DNA of 64,000 nucleotides from Pedobacter cryotolerans. GTDB lineage: Bacteria; Bacteroidota; Bacteroidia; Sphingobacteriales; Sphingobacteriaceae. The DNA is taken from the NCBI RefSeq assembly GCF_005116475.1, contig NZ_SWBO01000004.1:124001-188000 (forward strand). The letters are read 5' to 3'. Within the stretch, counting starts at the first letter, position 1, and each line of letters begins with the position of its first letter. The notes beneath the pieces were generated by a model, which searched no databases, was not told the DNA's origin, and saw only the letters and a list, made by a program, of their open reading frames with translations. Shown one piece after another: positions 11,457 through 18,668 of the stretch. Both the position numbers and the translations under genes were made by a program.

Positions 11457-11867
11457 TTAAGGTACAAACAATGGGCTTTCTGGGTCGCAAACATCTGGGC
11501 AAGGTTTAGTAAAATCATATATGTCAGTATCGTCTTCCTCATCTCCTAAAGAATTGCTTGTATTTATGATATCATTTCCTTTTAAATTAACGGGTACAAT
11601 TAGTGCGGTAACATCATTTGGTAAACTTTCATCAGCTTCTTTAATTGCAAAATATGCTCTAACACCTTGAAGTTCATTTCTAGTATTTCCATCCTTATCT
11701 GTAAATTGATATTTATCTATAATAGCTAAAATATCAGCAATAGGTATTAAAACAGCTCTTGGAATATTCTCTTCTGGCATTGCCCCAGCTAATACTTTTC
11801 TAAATCTTTCTACTCTTGCTTTTGCTTCAGGTACAGAAATAGTGGGTACGTTTAGTAGTGGTTTCAT
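11457..11867 (-). CDS. hypothetical soluble protein, first gene of the 7TM-kinase operon
   Basis: A 136-residue protein with no signal peptide or membrane helix and no family I can name. It begins with a basic helical part (PEAKARVERFRKVLAG), has a probable beta-strand region (ELQGVRAYFAIKEAD, DVTALIVPVNLKG), an acidic linker (GDEEDDTDIYD) and a tail with two cysteines, PCPDVCDPESPL. It is the first gene of a three-gene operon with the 7TM protein and the histidine kinase. Its position suggests it is a ligand, modulator or output target of the signalling unit; nothing in the sequence decides between these. Confidence 0.75.
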   Translation of the reverse strand: MKPLLNVPTISVPEAKARVERFRKVLAGAMPEENIPRAVLIPIADILAIIDKYQFTDKDGNTRNELQGVRAYFAIKEADESLPNDVTALIVPVNLKGNDIINTSNSLGDEEDDTDIYDFTKPCPDVCDPESPLFVP

Positions 11868-11868
11868 T

Positions 11869-11935
11869 TGCGTTAATTTTAAGTTTATTTTTATGCTAAA
11901 TTAAAAAAAAATCAACATTTAAATGTTATAACGCA
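11869..11935. promoter_or_regulatory. divergent regulatory region with nested palindromes
   Basis: Between the divergent small-protein and response-regulator genes lies a perfect 14-base palindrome, AACATTTAAATGTT (11914-11927), inside a wider pair of inverted heptamers, TGCGTTA (11869-11875) and TAACGCA (11929-11935). This is a plausible site for autoregulation by the LuxR-type regulator, but no binding consensus is known to me. Confidence 0.45.
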
Positions 11936-11969
11936 CATTTTTTATACTTTCAATTTTTAATCCACCTAA

Positions 11970-12638
11970 ATGAATATTAAAATTGCCATTGCAGATGATC
12001 AAAAACTTTTTAGAAAGGGGATAACTGCATTAATAAAATCTTTTGAGCACATGCAAGTTGTATTTGAAGCCGAAAATGGGCTCGAATTACTTGCTTTATG
12101 TGAAAGCTCTGCTAATAAGCCAGACATCATTTTACTTGATCTATCTATGCCAGAGATGAACGGTTTAGATGCTTTAAAATTATTAAAAGAAAAATATCCT
12201 TTAATTAGGGTAATTATATTAAGTAGCCATGAGGTAGAGAGTTTTATTTTGGCAACCATACAAGCTGGTGCAAATGGTTATTTAGCTAAAAATGCCGAAC
12301 CAGAAGAAGTTGAGCAAGCCATTAGAGAAGTTTATAAAAATGATTTCTATTTCACTTTACCCATGTTAGAAATTATGCGTAAAGGCTTAGTTAAAAAAGC
12401 AAATATCATTAAATTAGATGACCAAGATAACCTTACTAATAGAGAAAAAGAAGTATTATCTTTAATTTGCAAACAGATGAACAGCAATGAAATAGCTGAC
12501 AAATTATTTTTAAGCAATAGAACAGTAGAAGGGCATAGAAATAATTTATTGTTAAAAACAAAGAGTAGAAATACAGCAGGGCTTGTTTTATATGCACTTA
12601 AACATAAATTATTTGATCTGGATACGCTATCTAATTAA
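11970..12638 (+). CDS. LuxR/NarL-family response regulator
   Basis: A 222-residue regulator with an N-terminal receiver domain (acidic pocket Asp9/Asp10, phospho-acceptor Asp57 in IILLDLSMP, conserved Lys in YLAKNAE) and a C-terminal LuxR-type helix-turn-helix (LTNREKEVLSLICK, then NEIADKLFLSNRTVEGHRNN). It is transcribed away from the small-protein/7TM/kinase operon and is the obvious partner of that HisKA_3 kinase. The shared 100-base promoter region contains a perfect palindrome that may be its own operator. Confidence 0.93.
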   Translation: MNIKIAIADDQKLFRKGITALIKSFEHMQVVFEAENGLELLALCESSANKPDIILLDLSMPEMNGLDALKLLKEKYPLIRVIILSSHEVESFILATIQAGANGYLAKNAEPEEVEQAIREVYKNDFYFTLPMLEIMRKGLVKKANIIKLDDQDNLTNREKEVLSLICKQMNSNEIADKLFLSNRTVEGHRNNLLLKTKSRNTAGLVLYALKHKLFDLDTLSN

Positions 12639-12645
12639 ACACAAC

Positions 12646-12682
12646 CAGGTATTTTTACCTAGTTGCTGAGCAAAAATACCTG
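12646..12682 (+). terminator. hairpin after the response regulator gene
   Basis: Perfect eleven-base-pair stem CAGGTATTTTT/AAAAATACCTG with a 15-base loop, starting eight bases after the regulator stop. No T-run follows, so termination is likely but unproven. Confidence 0.5.
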
Positions 12683-12791
12683 ATCATTACAACAAGTATA
12701 ACTGCGCTCAAAAAATCTTCTTAAAATCCGTCATTTAGCAGTGCGATTTATTAAACGTTGTTTTAATAAGTTTTACTTAAAAGCTATTGAT

Positions 12792-13484
12792 ATGGATTAT
12801 TCTGATAAAATTAAAGCATTACAAGAAAAAGCTGGCATAGAAACAGATGGCGTGGCATCATCAAAAACGTGGCTTCATGTGTATTATCTTTTATTTAATT
12901 CAGTTCCTTACGATTTAAATACAGAAATTTTAATTAAAAATATTCAACACAAATTAAATGTAAGACATGATGCTTATGTGTGGGATAAAACTTGGGATGC
13001 CTTATATGATCTGCTAATAGAGCAAGATGTGGAAACAGAAATCACTCCTGCTGAAGTTGAACAGAGCAATATGTTAATGCTCAATACAATGTCTAAAGAA
13101 GTTGTTCTTTTTGCTAAAGAATTAATTTATTTAGCGGCTAAAAATGGAATCTGTATTCGCTTAATGGATAAACCTAAAAAGCAAAAACAATTTAAAAATA
13201 AAAAAATTGCTAACTCAAATTTTGGTTTATCATTTTATGTTGGCGTTTTCGAAAAAAATACAAAAGGAAAATTAGTACATGTAGAAAACTCGCCATCGTA
13301 CGCTAAAGTAGCAAAGTTAGGAGCATCTATTGGTCTCACTTATAACCATGAGTCAAAATATTTTAAAAGTTCGCAAAAATTCGATATTGTGCCTGCTTGG
13401 GCAGTAAGATTGAATGATACAGAAATGGTACAAGAACTAAGTAGAAGGAAAATGGAGAACATTAACCTTTTGGCCATAATTTAA
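12792..13484 (+). CDS. M15C-peptidase-like protein lacking zinc ligands, with N-terminal peptidoglycan-binding-like repeats
   Basis: A 230-residue protein from the ATG at 12792 (a GTG at 12741 would add 17 basic residues). The N-terminus has two segments resembling PG-binding repeats (IKALQEKAGIETDGVASSKT; NIQHKLNVRHDAYVWDKT). The C-terminal half follows M15C L-alanyl-D-glutamate/D-Ala-D-Ala peptidases: LIYLAAKNGICIRL, SNFGLSFYVGVF, SPSYAKVAKLGASIGL, VPAWAVRLND. Family members read roughly SxHNFGLAFDIG and PHFExRPAWA at these places. Here the first His is absent, the Asp is Tyr and the last His is Lys, and the SGYR loop is replaced by a short basic stretch. It is therefore probably a non-catalytic binding protein or a decaying gene; the frame is intact. 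There is no signal peptide. Confidence 0.72.
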   Translation: MDYSDKIKALQEKAGIETDGVASSKTWLHVYYLLFNSVPYDLNTEILIKNIQHKLNVRHDAYVWDKTWDALYDLLIEQDVETEITPAEVEQSNMLMLNTMSKEVVLFAKELIYLAAKNGICIRLMDKPKKQKQFKNKKIANSNFGLSFYVGVFEKNTKGKLVHVENSPSYAKVAKLGASIGLTYNHESKYFKSSQKFDIVPAWAVRLNDTEMVQELSRRKMENINLLAII

Positions 13485-13506
13485 GAATTTAATCAATGCC
13501 TCTCTT

Positions 13507-13537
13507 ATAGGTTGGTGTTTCTGCCAACCTATTATTT
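13507..13537. terminator. bidirectional hairpin terminator
   Basis: Perfect nine-base-pair stem ATAGGTTGG/CCAACCTAT with an eight-base loop, followed by TATTTT. It separates the M15-like gene (plus) from the convergent 42-residue membrane protein gene (minus). Confidence 0.8.
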
Positions 13538-13549
13538 TAAAATTTGCGT

Positions 13550-13678
13550 TTAGTGCTTTTTATCGCTAGTATCGGCTTTTCTGAAAAAAGTTAATGAAAA
13601 AGCAGTAATAAAAATTACCACACAAACTGAAGCTAAAATTAGTAAGGTTTGTAAGCCTTCTGGTGATTGAGGTCCCAT
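13550..13678 (-). CDS. small single-helix membrane protein (42 aa)
   Basis: An intact frame of 42 codons plus stop that starts with ATG at 13678. The product begins MGPQSPEGLQ, has one hydrophobic helix (about residues 11-32, LLILASVCVVIFITAFSL) and ends with a charged tail, RKADTSDKKH. A hairpin terminator lies just downstream. The clean topology, positive-inside tail and good fit in a gap flanked by a terminator argue for a real gene. I do not recognise a family and cannot assign a function. Confidence 0.6.
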   Translation of the reverse strand: MGPQSPEGLQTLLILASVCVVIFITAFSLTFFRKADTSDKKH

Positions 13679-13789
13679 AGTATCTGAATTTTTTTTAAAG
13701 GTAGAAAAATATTTTTTGTTTGGGCGAGGGAAATGTGAGCTCGTTTAAATTTAATGTTATTAATTACATTTACATTAAACATTTACTCA

Positions 13790-14785
13790 ATGGAAGCAAA
13801 TCAAATAATTTTTTACCAAACTAAGGATGGAGAAACTGGTATTGATGTTAAATTGGAGAATGAAACGGTTTGGTTAACGCGGAAATTAATGTCGGAATTG
13901 TTTGATAAAGATTCTGATACTATTGGTTTACATATTAAAAATATTTTAAAAGATGGCGAATTAGAAGAGCAATCAACAACCGAGCTTTTCTCGGTAGTTC
14001 AAAAAGAGGGTAAAAGAAATATAAGGAGGAAGCTGAAATTTTATAATCTTGACATGATTATTTCTGTTGGTTATAGAGTTAATTCAAAAAAAGGCACACA
14101 ATTCCGTATTTGGGCAAATAAAATATTAAAAGAATATCTGATTAAAGGTTATGCCATCAATGAGAAACTTTTAAAAGAACAAGCTGAACAGCTGGCAAAT
14201 TTAAAAAGTACGGTAAATCTGTTGAGTAATGTTTTAAAAAGTAAAGAGCTTAACTCTGATGAGGCTAACGGATTACTTAAAGTTGTAACAGATTATGCTT
14301 ATGCATTAGATATTCTAGATAAATATGACCACCAACAATTAGAAATTGAAAGCACTACAACAAAGCAATTATTTGTTATTGGTTATATTGAAGCAATAAA
14401 CGCAATAAAAGATCTTAAAAATAAATTTGGTGGCAGTTCTCTCTTCGGAAATCAAAAAGACGATTCTTTTAAAGGTTCTATAAATAATATTTACCAAACT
14501 TTTGATGGTGTAGATCTATATCCAAGTGTAGAAGAAAAGGCAGCTAATTTGTTGTATTTTGTGGTAAAAAATCATTCCTTTTCTGATGGAAATAAGCGTA
14601 TTGCTGCCTATTTGTTCATTTGGTTTTTGGATAGAAATGATTTGTTGTACAGAGCAGATGGTACTAAGCGTATTGCTGATAACGCTTTAGTGGCGCTTAC
14701 TTTAATGATAGCTGAAAGCAAACCCGAAGAACACGAAATGATGGTTAAGGTTATTGTAAATCTAATCAACTCAAATAATTATTAA
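13790..14785 (+). CDS. RhuM-Fic/Doc protein (virulence RhuM-like N-domain, Fic AMPylase C-domain)
   Basis: A 331-residue protein from the ATG at 13790 (the longer frame adds 12 hydrophobic residues). The N-terminal half matches RhuM-like proteins (IIFYQTKDGETGIDVKLENE, TVWLTRKLMSELF, SVGYRVNSKKGTQFRIWAN). The C-terminal half is a Fic/Doc domain with the active-site motif HSFSDGNKRIAAYLF; the catalytic His and the GNKR loop are intact. Fic domains transfer AMP or other phosphate-linked groups to target proteins. No separate antitoxin gene is adjacent, and I could not find a clear inhibitory (S/T)xxxE(G/N) motif. Target unknown. Confidence 0.88.
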   Translation: MEANQIIFYQTKDGETGIDVKLENETVWLTRKLMSELFDKDSDTIGLHIKNILKDGELEEQSTTELFSVVQKEGKRNIRRKLKFYNLDMIISVGYRVNSKKGTQFRIWANKILKEYLIKGYAINEKLLKEQAEQLANLKSTVNLLSNVLKSKELNSDEANGLLKVVTDYAYALDILDKYDHQQLEIESTTTKQLFVIGYIEAINAIKDLKNKFGGSSLFGNQKDDSFKGSINNIYQTFDGVDLYPSVEEKAANLLYFVVKNHSFSDGNKRIAAYLFIWFLDRNDLLYRADGTKRIADNALVALTLMIAESKPEEHEMMVKVIVNLINSNNY

Positions 14786-14791
14786 ACAAAA

Positions 14792-14815
14792 AAACCTTAG
14801 ATTTCTCTAAGGTTT
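14792..14815. terminator. bidirectional terminator between Fic gene and tRNA-Leu
   Basis: Perfect ten-base-pair stem AAACCTTAGA/TCTAAGGTTT with loop TTTC. A-rich upstream and T-rich downstream sequence make it usable from both strands; it lies between the convergent Fic gene and tRNA-Leu. Confidence 0.85.
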
Positions 14816-14830
14816 CAATTCGATTTTTTG

Positions 14831-14915
14831 TACTCGGAGCGGGAATCGAACCCGCACGCCTGTTGAGGGCACAGGATTTTAAGTCCTGCGTGTCTACCAG
14901 TTCCACCATCCGAGC
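14831..14915 (-). tRNA. tRNA-Leu (anticodon TAA)
   Basis: An 85-nucleotide cloverleaf on the minus strand. The acceptor stem GCTCGGA pairs with TCCGAGT (one G-U pair), the anticodon arm CAGGA-CTTAAAA-TCCTG gives TAA, a long variable arm is present as expected for tRNA-Leu, and the T-arm contains GGTTCGATTCC. The 3' CCA is not encoded. Confidence 0.97.
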
Positions 14916-14941
14916 TTAAAAGCAATAAAGCTTTTAAAATT

Positions 14942-14967
14942 AAATGCCTCCTGGTAGGAAGGCATTT
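14942..14967. terminator. hairpin between the two tRNA genes
   Basis: Stem AAATGCCT/AGGCATTT extended by CCT/AGG past a bulged A, loop GGT. It follows tRNA-Gly on the minus strand and could terminate or delimit processing of that transcript. Confidence 0.5.
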
Positions 14968-14969
14968 AG

Positions 14970-15042
<73 letters not shown>

Positions 15043-15171
15043 ATTGTTAACATCATCCGATGTTGTTCCTTTTACATTTCGAGATTTTTAAAGTGTCTCT
15101 CTGTGTTTGGGAATGCAAATATACACAGATTTATATTTCTGTCAAGAAAAATTTAATAAATTTTTAGCTGT

Positions 15172-15660
15172 TTAGCTTAAGTTATTGGCTTTCAGTACAT
15201 CAAAAATTAAATCTTTTTCAAATCCTTTGCTTTGGAGGTAGGTAATGAGCTTATATTTCTTTTTTAGCGGATCTTTTTCTGCTAAAACTTTTAATTTTTT
15301 TTCGGCAGTTGCCAAAATATTGGCCAAATATTTATCGCCATCAATGCTATTTAGTGCTTTTTGAATTAACCTATCTGGAACTTTTTTTAATTTCAAGCCT
15401 TGCTTAATTTTTATTTTGCCCCATTTTTTAATGTTAAACTTGCCAGATACGTAAGCCATGGCAAACCTTTCTTCGTTTAAAAAGTTGGTTACAATCAGTT
15501 CTGTAATCAAATCTTCAACTTCGTTTTGGTGCAAACCATACTCGTAAAGTTTGTTTCTAGCTTCTTGTTGCGAGCGTTCTTGGTAGGCACACCAACTTTC
15601 TGCTTTAAGCAAAGCAGTTTTTTTATCTAAAATGAGAGGCTTATCTTTATGGCTATTCAT
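15172..15660 (-). CDS. recX: regulatory protein RecX
   Basis: RecX-family modulator of RecA filament extension, 162 residues from the ATG at 15660; a longer frame from 15696 would add twelve hydrophobic residues and run into the divergent murF region. The three-helix repeats are visible: LLKAESWCAYQERSQQEARNKL, VTNFLNEERFAMAYVSGKF and KKWGKIKIKQGLKLKKVP. It is divergent from the murF-alr gene with about 58 bases between starts. recA is not in the window. Confidence 0.9.
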   Translation of the reverse strand: MNSHKDKPLILDKKTALLKAESWCAYQERSQQEARNKLYEYGLHQNEVEDLITELIVTNFLNEERFAMAYVSGKFNIKKWGKIKIKQGLKLKKVPDRLIQKALNSIDGDKYLANILATAEKKLKVLAEKDPLKKKYKLITYLQSKGFEKDLIFDVLKANNLS

Positions 15661-15718
15661 AATTAATTGCTGAAATTCGTAAAAAATTAACAGCATTTAA
15701 GCATTTATCTTTTAATTG

Positions 15719-18172
15719 ATGATACCAGAACAGTTTACCATTGCTCATATTGCCGAAATATTAAAAGCTAAATCGTTCTTACCCACACCAAATTCGGTAA
15801 TTAAAATGCTGCTTATTGATAGCAGAACCATAATAAATGCGCAAATAACTTTATTTTTTGCCATTGCAGCACAGCGTGATGGGCATATTTTTATTGCCGA
15901 TGCTTATAAAAATGGAATTAGGAATTTTGTGATTGCTGATCCCACCTATGCGGAAAAATATCCCGATGCCAATTTTTTATTGGTACAAGATGTAATTAAA
16001 GCCCTACAAAATTTAGCTGCACACAAAAGAAAACTAAACGATTTAAAAGTAATTGGTATAACCGGAAGCAACGGTAAAACCATTGTTAAAGAATGGTTAT
16101 ATCAATTATTAGCAGCCGATTATAATATTGTTCGTAGTCCCAAAAGTTTTAATTCGCAAATAGGCGTGCCTTTAAGTGTTTGGCAAATAGAGCCAGAGCA
16201 TACCTTAGGGATTTTTGAAGCTGGAATTTCAAAATCAGGAGAAATGCAACATTTAGCCGAAGTAATTAATCCTACTATTGGTATTTTAACAAATGTGAGA
16301 GAAGCCCATGCAGAAGGTTTTGCAAATGGTATTGAAAAACTTAAAGAAAAGCTACTGCTATTTAACAATGCCGAATTATTTATTTATTCGCCAGAATATG
16401 TTTCTGGAGTTAATATCGATGATTTACCAGGTAAAAATAAATTCTCTTGGAGCTTATCATCAGCGGCAGATTTAAAAATAACTTTTATAGAACCTATTGA
16501 AGGTAGAAGTTACATCAGAGCTATTTACCAAAATGAAGAAATTGAATGTTTAATTCCTTTTATTGATGATGCTGCAGTAGAAAATGGAATCATTTGTTGG
16601 GCAACTTTGTTGGCTTTGGGTTACACCGCAAAAGAGGCTGATGTTAGGTTAGAAAAGTTAACTCAAGTAAGTATGCGTTTGGAGTTAATAAACGGTGTTG
16701 ATAATTGCTCAATTATAGATGATTCTTACAGTGCCGATATTTCATCTTTGGCCATTGCTTTAGATTTTCTAAACCTTCAAAATCAACATCCCAAAAAGAC
16801 AATAATTTTATCAGATATTTACGAAACAGGTAAAAGTAGCGAAGTTTTATATCGAGAAATTGCAGCTTTACTTATCCAAAAAAATGTAAATCGGTTAATT
16901 GGTATCGGCTCAAATATTTCATCATTTGCAGATTTATTTGAAATGGATAAATGCTTTTTTGAGCGTACACAATCTTTTATAGAGCAGTTGCCAGCTATTC
17001 ATTTTGTAAACGAAACCATTTTAATAAAAGGAGCTAGGAAGTTTGAGTTTGAAAGAATTAGTAAGCTTTTAACGCAAAAAATTCATGATACTGTGCTCGA
17101 GGTTAATTTAAACGCATTAACAAACAACTTGCAATATTATCGCTCGCAATTAGTAACCGGAGTGAAATTGATGGTAATGGTTAAAGCTTTTTCTTATGGA
17201 AGTGGAAGTTTCGAAATTGCCAATGTTTTACAACACCAAAAGGTTGATTATTTGGCTGTAGCTTATGCAGATGAAGGTATCGCCCTGCGCAAAGCTGGAA
17301 TAAAAATGCCAATTATGGTGATGAGTCCAGAACCATCTGCATTTGATGCAATGATTAAACATCAATTAGAACCAGAAATTTATAATCTACAAATTCTTAA
17401 AAGTTTTCTTCATTTTTTACCAGTTGATATACAACATTACCCCATCCATTTAAAAATTGATACAGGCATGCATAGGTTAGGTTTTGAGCAAGATGATGTG
17501 AAGGAGCTGTTGCCAATTCTTAATACTGATGAACTTAAGGTGATGTCTATTTTTACACATTTAGTAGCTAGTGCAGACCAAGTACATGACGAATTTACCA
17601 CTCAGCAACTACATAGTTTTGATGAAATTTATAAGCAAATAGCTGATTTTTTAACCTATAAACCAATAAAACATGCTTTAAATACATCAGGAATTAGCAG
17701 GTGGAAAAATGCTCAAATGGATATGGTGCGTTTGGGAATTGGTCTTTACGGTTTTGATAGTGCATTAACCAGTAAAAATTTACAAACTGTTGCTGTTTTA
17801 AAAACTACGGTAACACAAATTAAAGTATTAAAAGCTGGTGAAACAGTAGGGTATAGTAGAAAAGGAGTGATGCCCCAAGGAGGCACTATTGCTACAGTTA
17901 AAATTGGCTATGCAGATGGTTATAACAGGGCTTTTGGTAATGGCGTTGGTAAAATGTTAATTAATGGGAAACTGGCACCAACAATAGGCTCAATTTGCAT
18001 GGACATGTGTATGTTGGATGTTACTGGTTTAAATGTTAAAACAGGAGATGAGGTTATCGTGTTTAATAACGAACAAACCATTGCAGATTTAGCGAAACAA
18101 ATTAACACAATTCCCTATGAAATTTTAACTAACATTTCGCAACGTGTAAAGCGAGTTTACTTTTACGAATAA
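15719..18172 (+). CDS. murF-alr: bifunctional UDP-MurNAc-tripeptide:D-Ala-D-Ala ligase / alanine racemase
   Basis: A fusion of 817 residues that makes D-alanine and adds D-Ala-D-Ala to the cell-wall precursor. The N-terminal half is a Mur ligase with the ATP-binding loop GITGSNGKTIVKEW and the central motif IIDDSYSAD. The C-terminal half, from about residue 455, is a PLP-dependent alanine racemase: VMVKAFSYGSG carries the PLP lysine, followed by KIDTGMHRLGF and MVRLGIGLYGF. This fusion is common in Bacteroidota. The ATG at 15719 is preferred to a TTG one codon earlier. Confidence 0.96.
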   Translation: MIPEQFTIAHIAEILKAKSFLPTPNSVIKMLLIDSRTIINAQITLFFAIAAQRDGHIFIADAYKNGIRNFVIADPTYAEKYPDANFLLVQDVIKALQNLAAHKRKLNDLKVIGITGSNGKTIVKEWLYQLLAADYNIVRSPKSFNSQIGVPLSVWQIEPEHTLGIFEAGISKSGEMQHLAEVINPTIGILTNVREAHAEGFANGIEKLKEKLLLFNNAELFIYSPEYVSGVNIDDLPGKNKFSWSLSSAADLKITFIEPIEGRSYIRAIYQNEEIECLIPFIDDAAVENGIICWATLLALGYTAKEADVRLEKLTQVSMRLELINGVDNCSIIDDSYSADISSLAIALDFLNLQNQHPKKTIILSDIYETGKSSEVLYREIAALLIQKNVNRLIGIGSNISSFADLFEMDKCFFERTQSFIEQLPAIHFVNETILIKGARKFEFERISKLLTQKIHDTVLEVNLNALTNNLQYYRSQLVTGVKLMVMVKAFSYGSGSFEIANVLQHQKVDYLAVAYADEGIALRKAGIKMPIMVMSPEPSAFDAMIKHQLEPEIYNLQILKSFLHFLPVDIQHYPIHLKIDTGMHRLGFEQDDVKELLPILNTDELKVMSIFTHLVASADQVHDEFTTQQLHSFDEIYKQIADFLTYKPIKHALNTSGISRWKNAQMDMVRLGIGLYGFDSALTSKNLQTVAVLKTTVTQIKVLKAGETVGYSRKGVMPQGGTIATVKIGYADGYNRAFGNGVGKMLINGKLAPTIGSICMDMCMLDVTGLNVKTGDEVIVFNNEQTIADLAKQINTIPYEILTNISQRVKRVYFYE

Positions 18173-18424
18173 GTATTTTTGAAGCGCAATTTTACTGTAA
18201 AAATTAAGGTTAATCCCGCTAATCGCTGTATCTTTTGTTTAACGTTGCTGGTTTTTCACCGTGTTCTGCAGCCAAAAGTATGTCGCTCATATCGGGGCTA
18301 AAAACTTAGGCATGTGCTATTAAAACCCCTCATGTTAGCAAAGCCCATGTTTATTAAGCATATAATGGAAATGGAAAGCCCGGGGCCAATTTTTTTTATT
18401 AGGCGAGGACTTGCCTGCCTTCAT

Positions 18425-18515
18425 TAGGTACTCGAAGGAAAAATTTATTTTTTGTTTTTGACCATTGAAAGGTCTTCGACTACCTGCCTACCGCAGGCAG
18501 GCGCTCAGACTGACA
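18425..18515. repeat. degenerate family A hairpin interrupted by a 19-base palindrome
   Basis: Left arm ACTCGAAGGA (about 18431-18440) and right arm CTTCGACTAC...GCTCAGACTGACA. In other copies the right arm reads CTTCGACTACGCTCAG without interruption; here CTGCCTACCGCAGGCAGGC (18484-18502) is inserted after CTAC. Confidence 0.7.
18484..18502. repeat. CTGCCTACCGCAGGCAGG palindrome (family F, copy 1)
   Basis: Nineteen bases forming a hairpin (CTGCCT/AGGCAG), inserted in a family A arm. A copy in the opposite orientation sits 38 bases downstream. Confidence 0.75.
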
Positions 18516-18540
18516 GCGTTTGTACTTAACTTAATGATTG

Positions 18541-18557
18541 TGCCTGCGGTAGGCAGG
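18541..18557. repeat. TGCCTGCGGTAGGCAGG palindrome (family F, copy 2, inverted)
   Basis: Sixteen bases are identical to the reverse complement of copy 1. It lies just before the AGCAGGACT end of element E2. Confidence 0.75.
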
Positions 18558-18633
18558 GAATGAACAGCAGGACTAAACTTTCCTAAATGAACCAAATTTG
18601 CCTTTTTTAAAAAAAAATGAGCAACCAATTGTG

Positions 18634-18664
18634 TTTAGTTTACAGTATAATTTACCTAATTTTG
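18634..18664 (+). promoter_or_regulatory. Bacteroidota-type promoter of the DUF502 gene
   Basis: TTTA (18634-18637), 19 bases, then TAATTTTG (18657-18664) match TTTG-N19-TAnnTTTG with one mismatch. The -7 box ends five bases before the ATG at 18669, so the transcript would be leaderless or nearly so. Confidence 0.65.
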
Positions 18665-18668
18665 CGGC

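Larger units (their letters stand above)
18177..18590. repeat. MITE-like intergenic element, copy E2, with nested repeats
   Basis: The roughly 500-base gap between murF-alr and the DUF502 gene is mostly one degenerate element. It begins GAAGCGCAATTTTACTG, has AATCCCGCTAATCGCTG, TATCGGGGCTAAAA and AAAACCCCTCAT, and ends AGCAGGACT (18566-18574), in the same order as E1 at 7391. Inside it sit a degenerate family A hairpin (18425-18515) and two short palindromes (18484-18502 and 18541-18557). No coding frame is evident. Confidence 0.6.

Noticed and set aside
12792..13484. Active M15 endolysin or phage remnant
   Set aside because: The zinc ligands are gone and there are no other phage genes (terminase, portal, holin) nearby.
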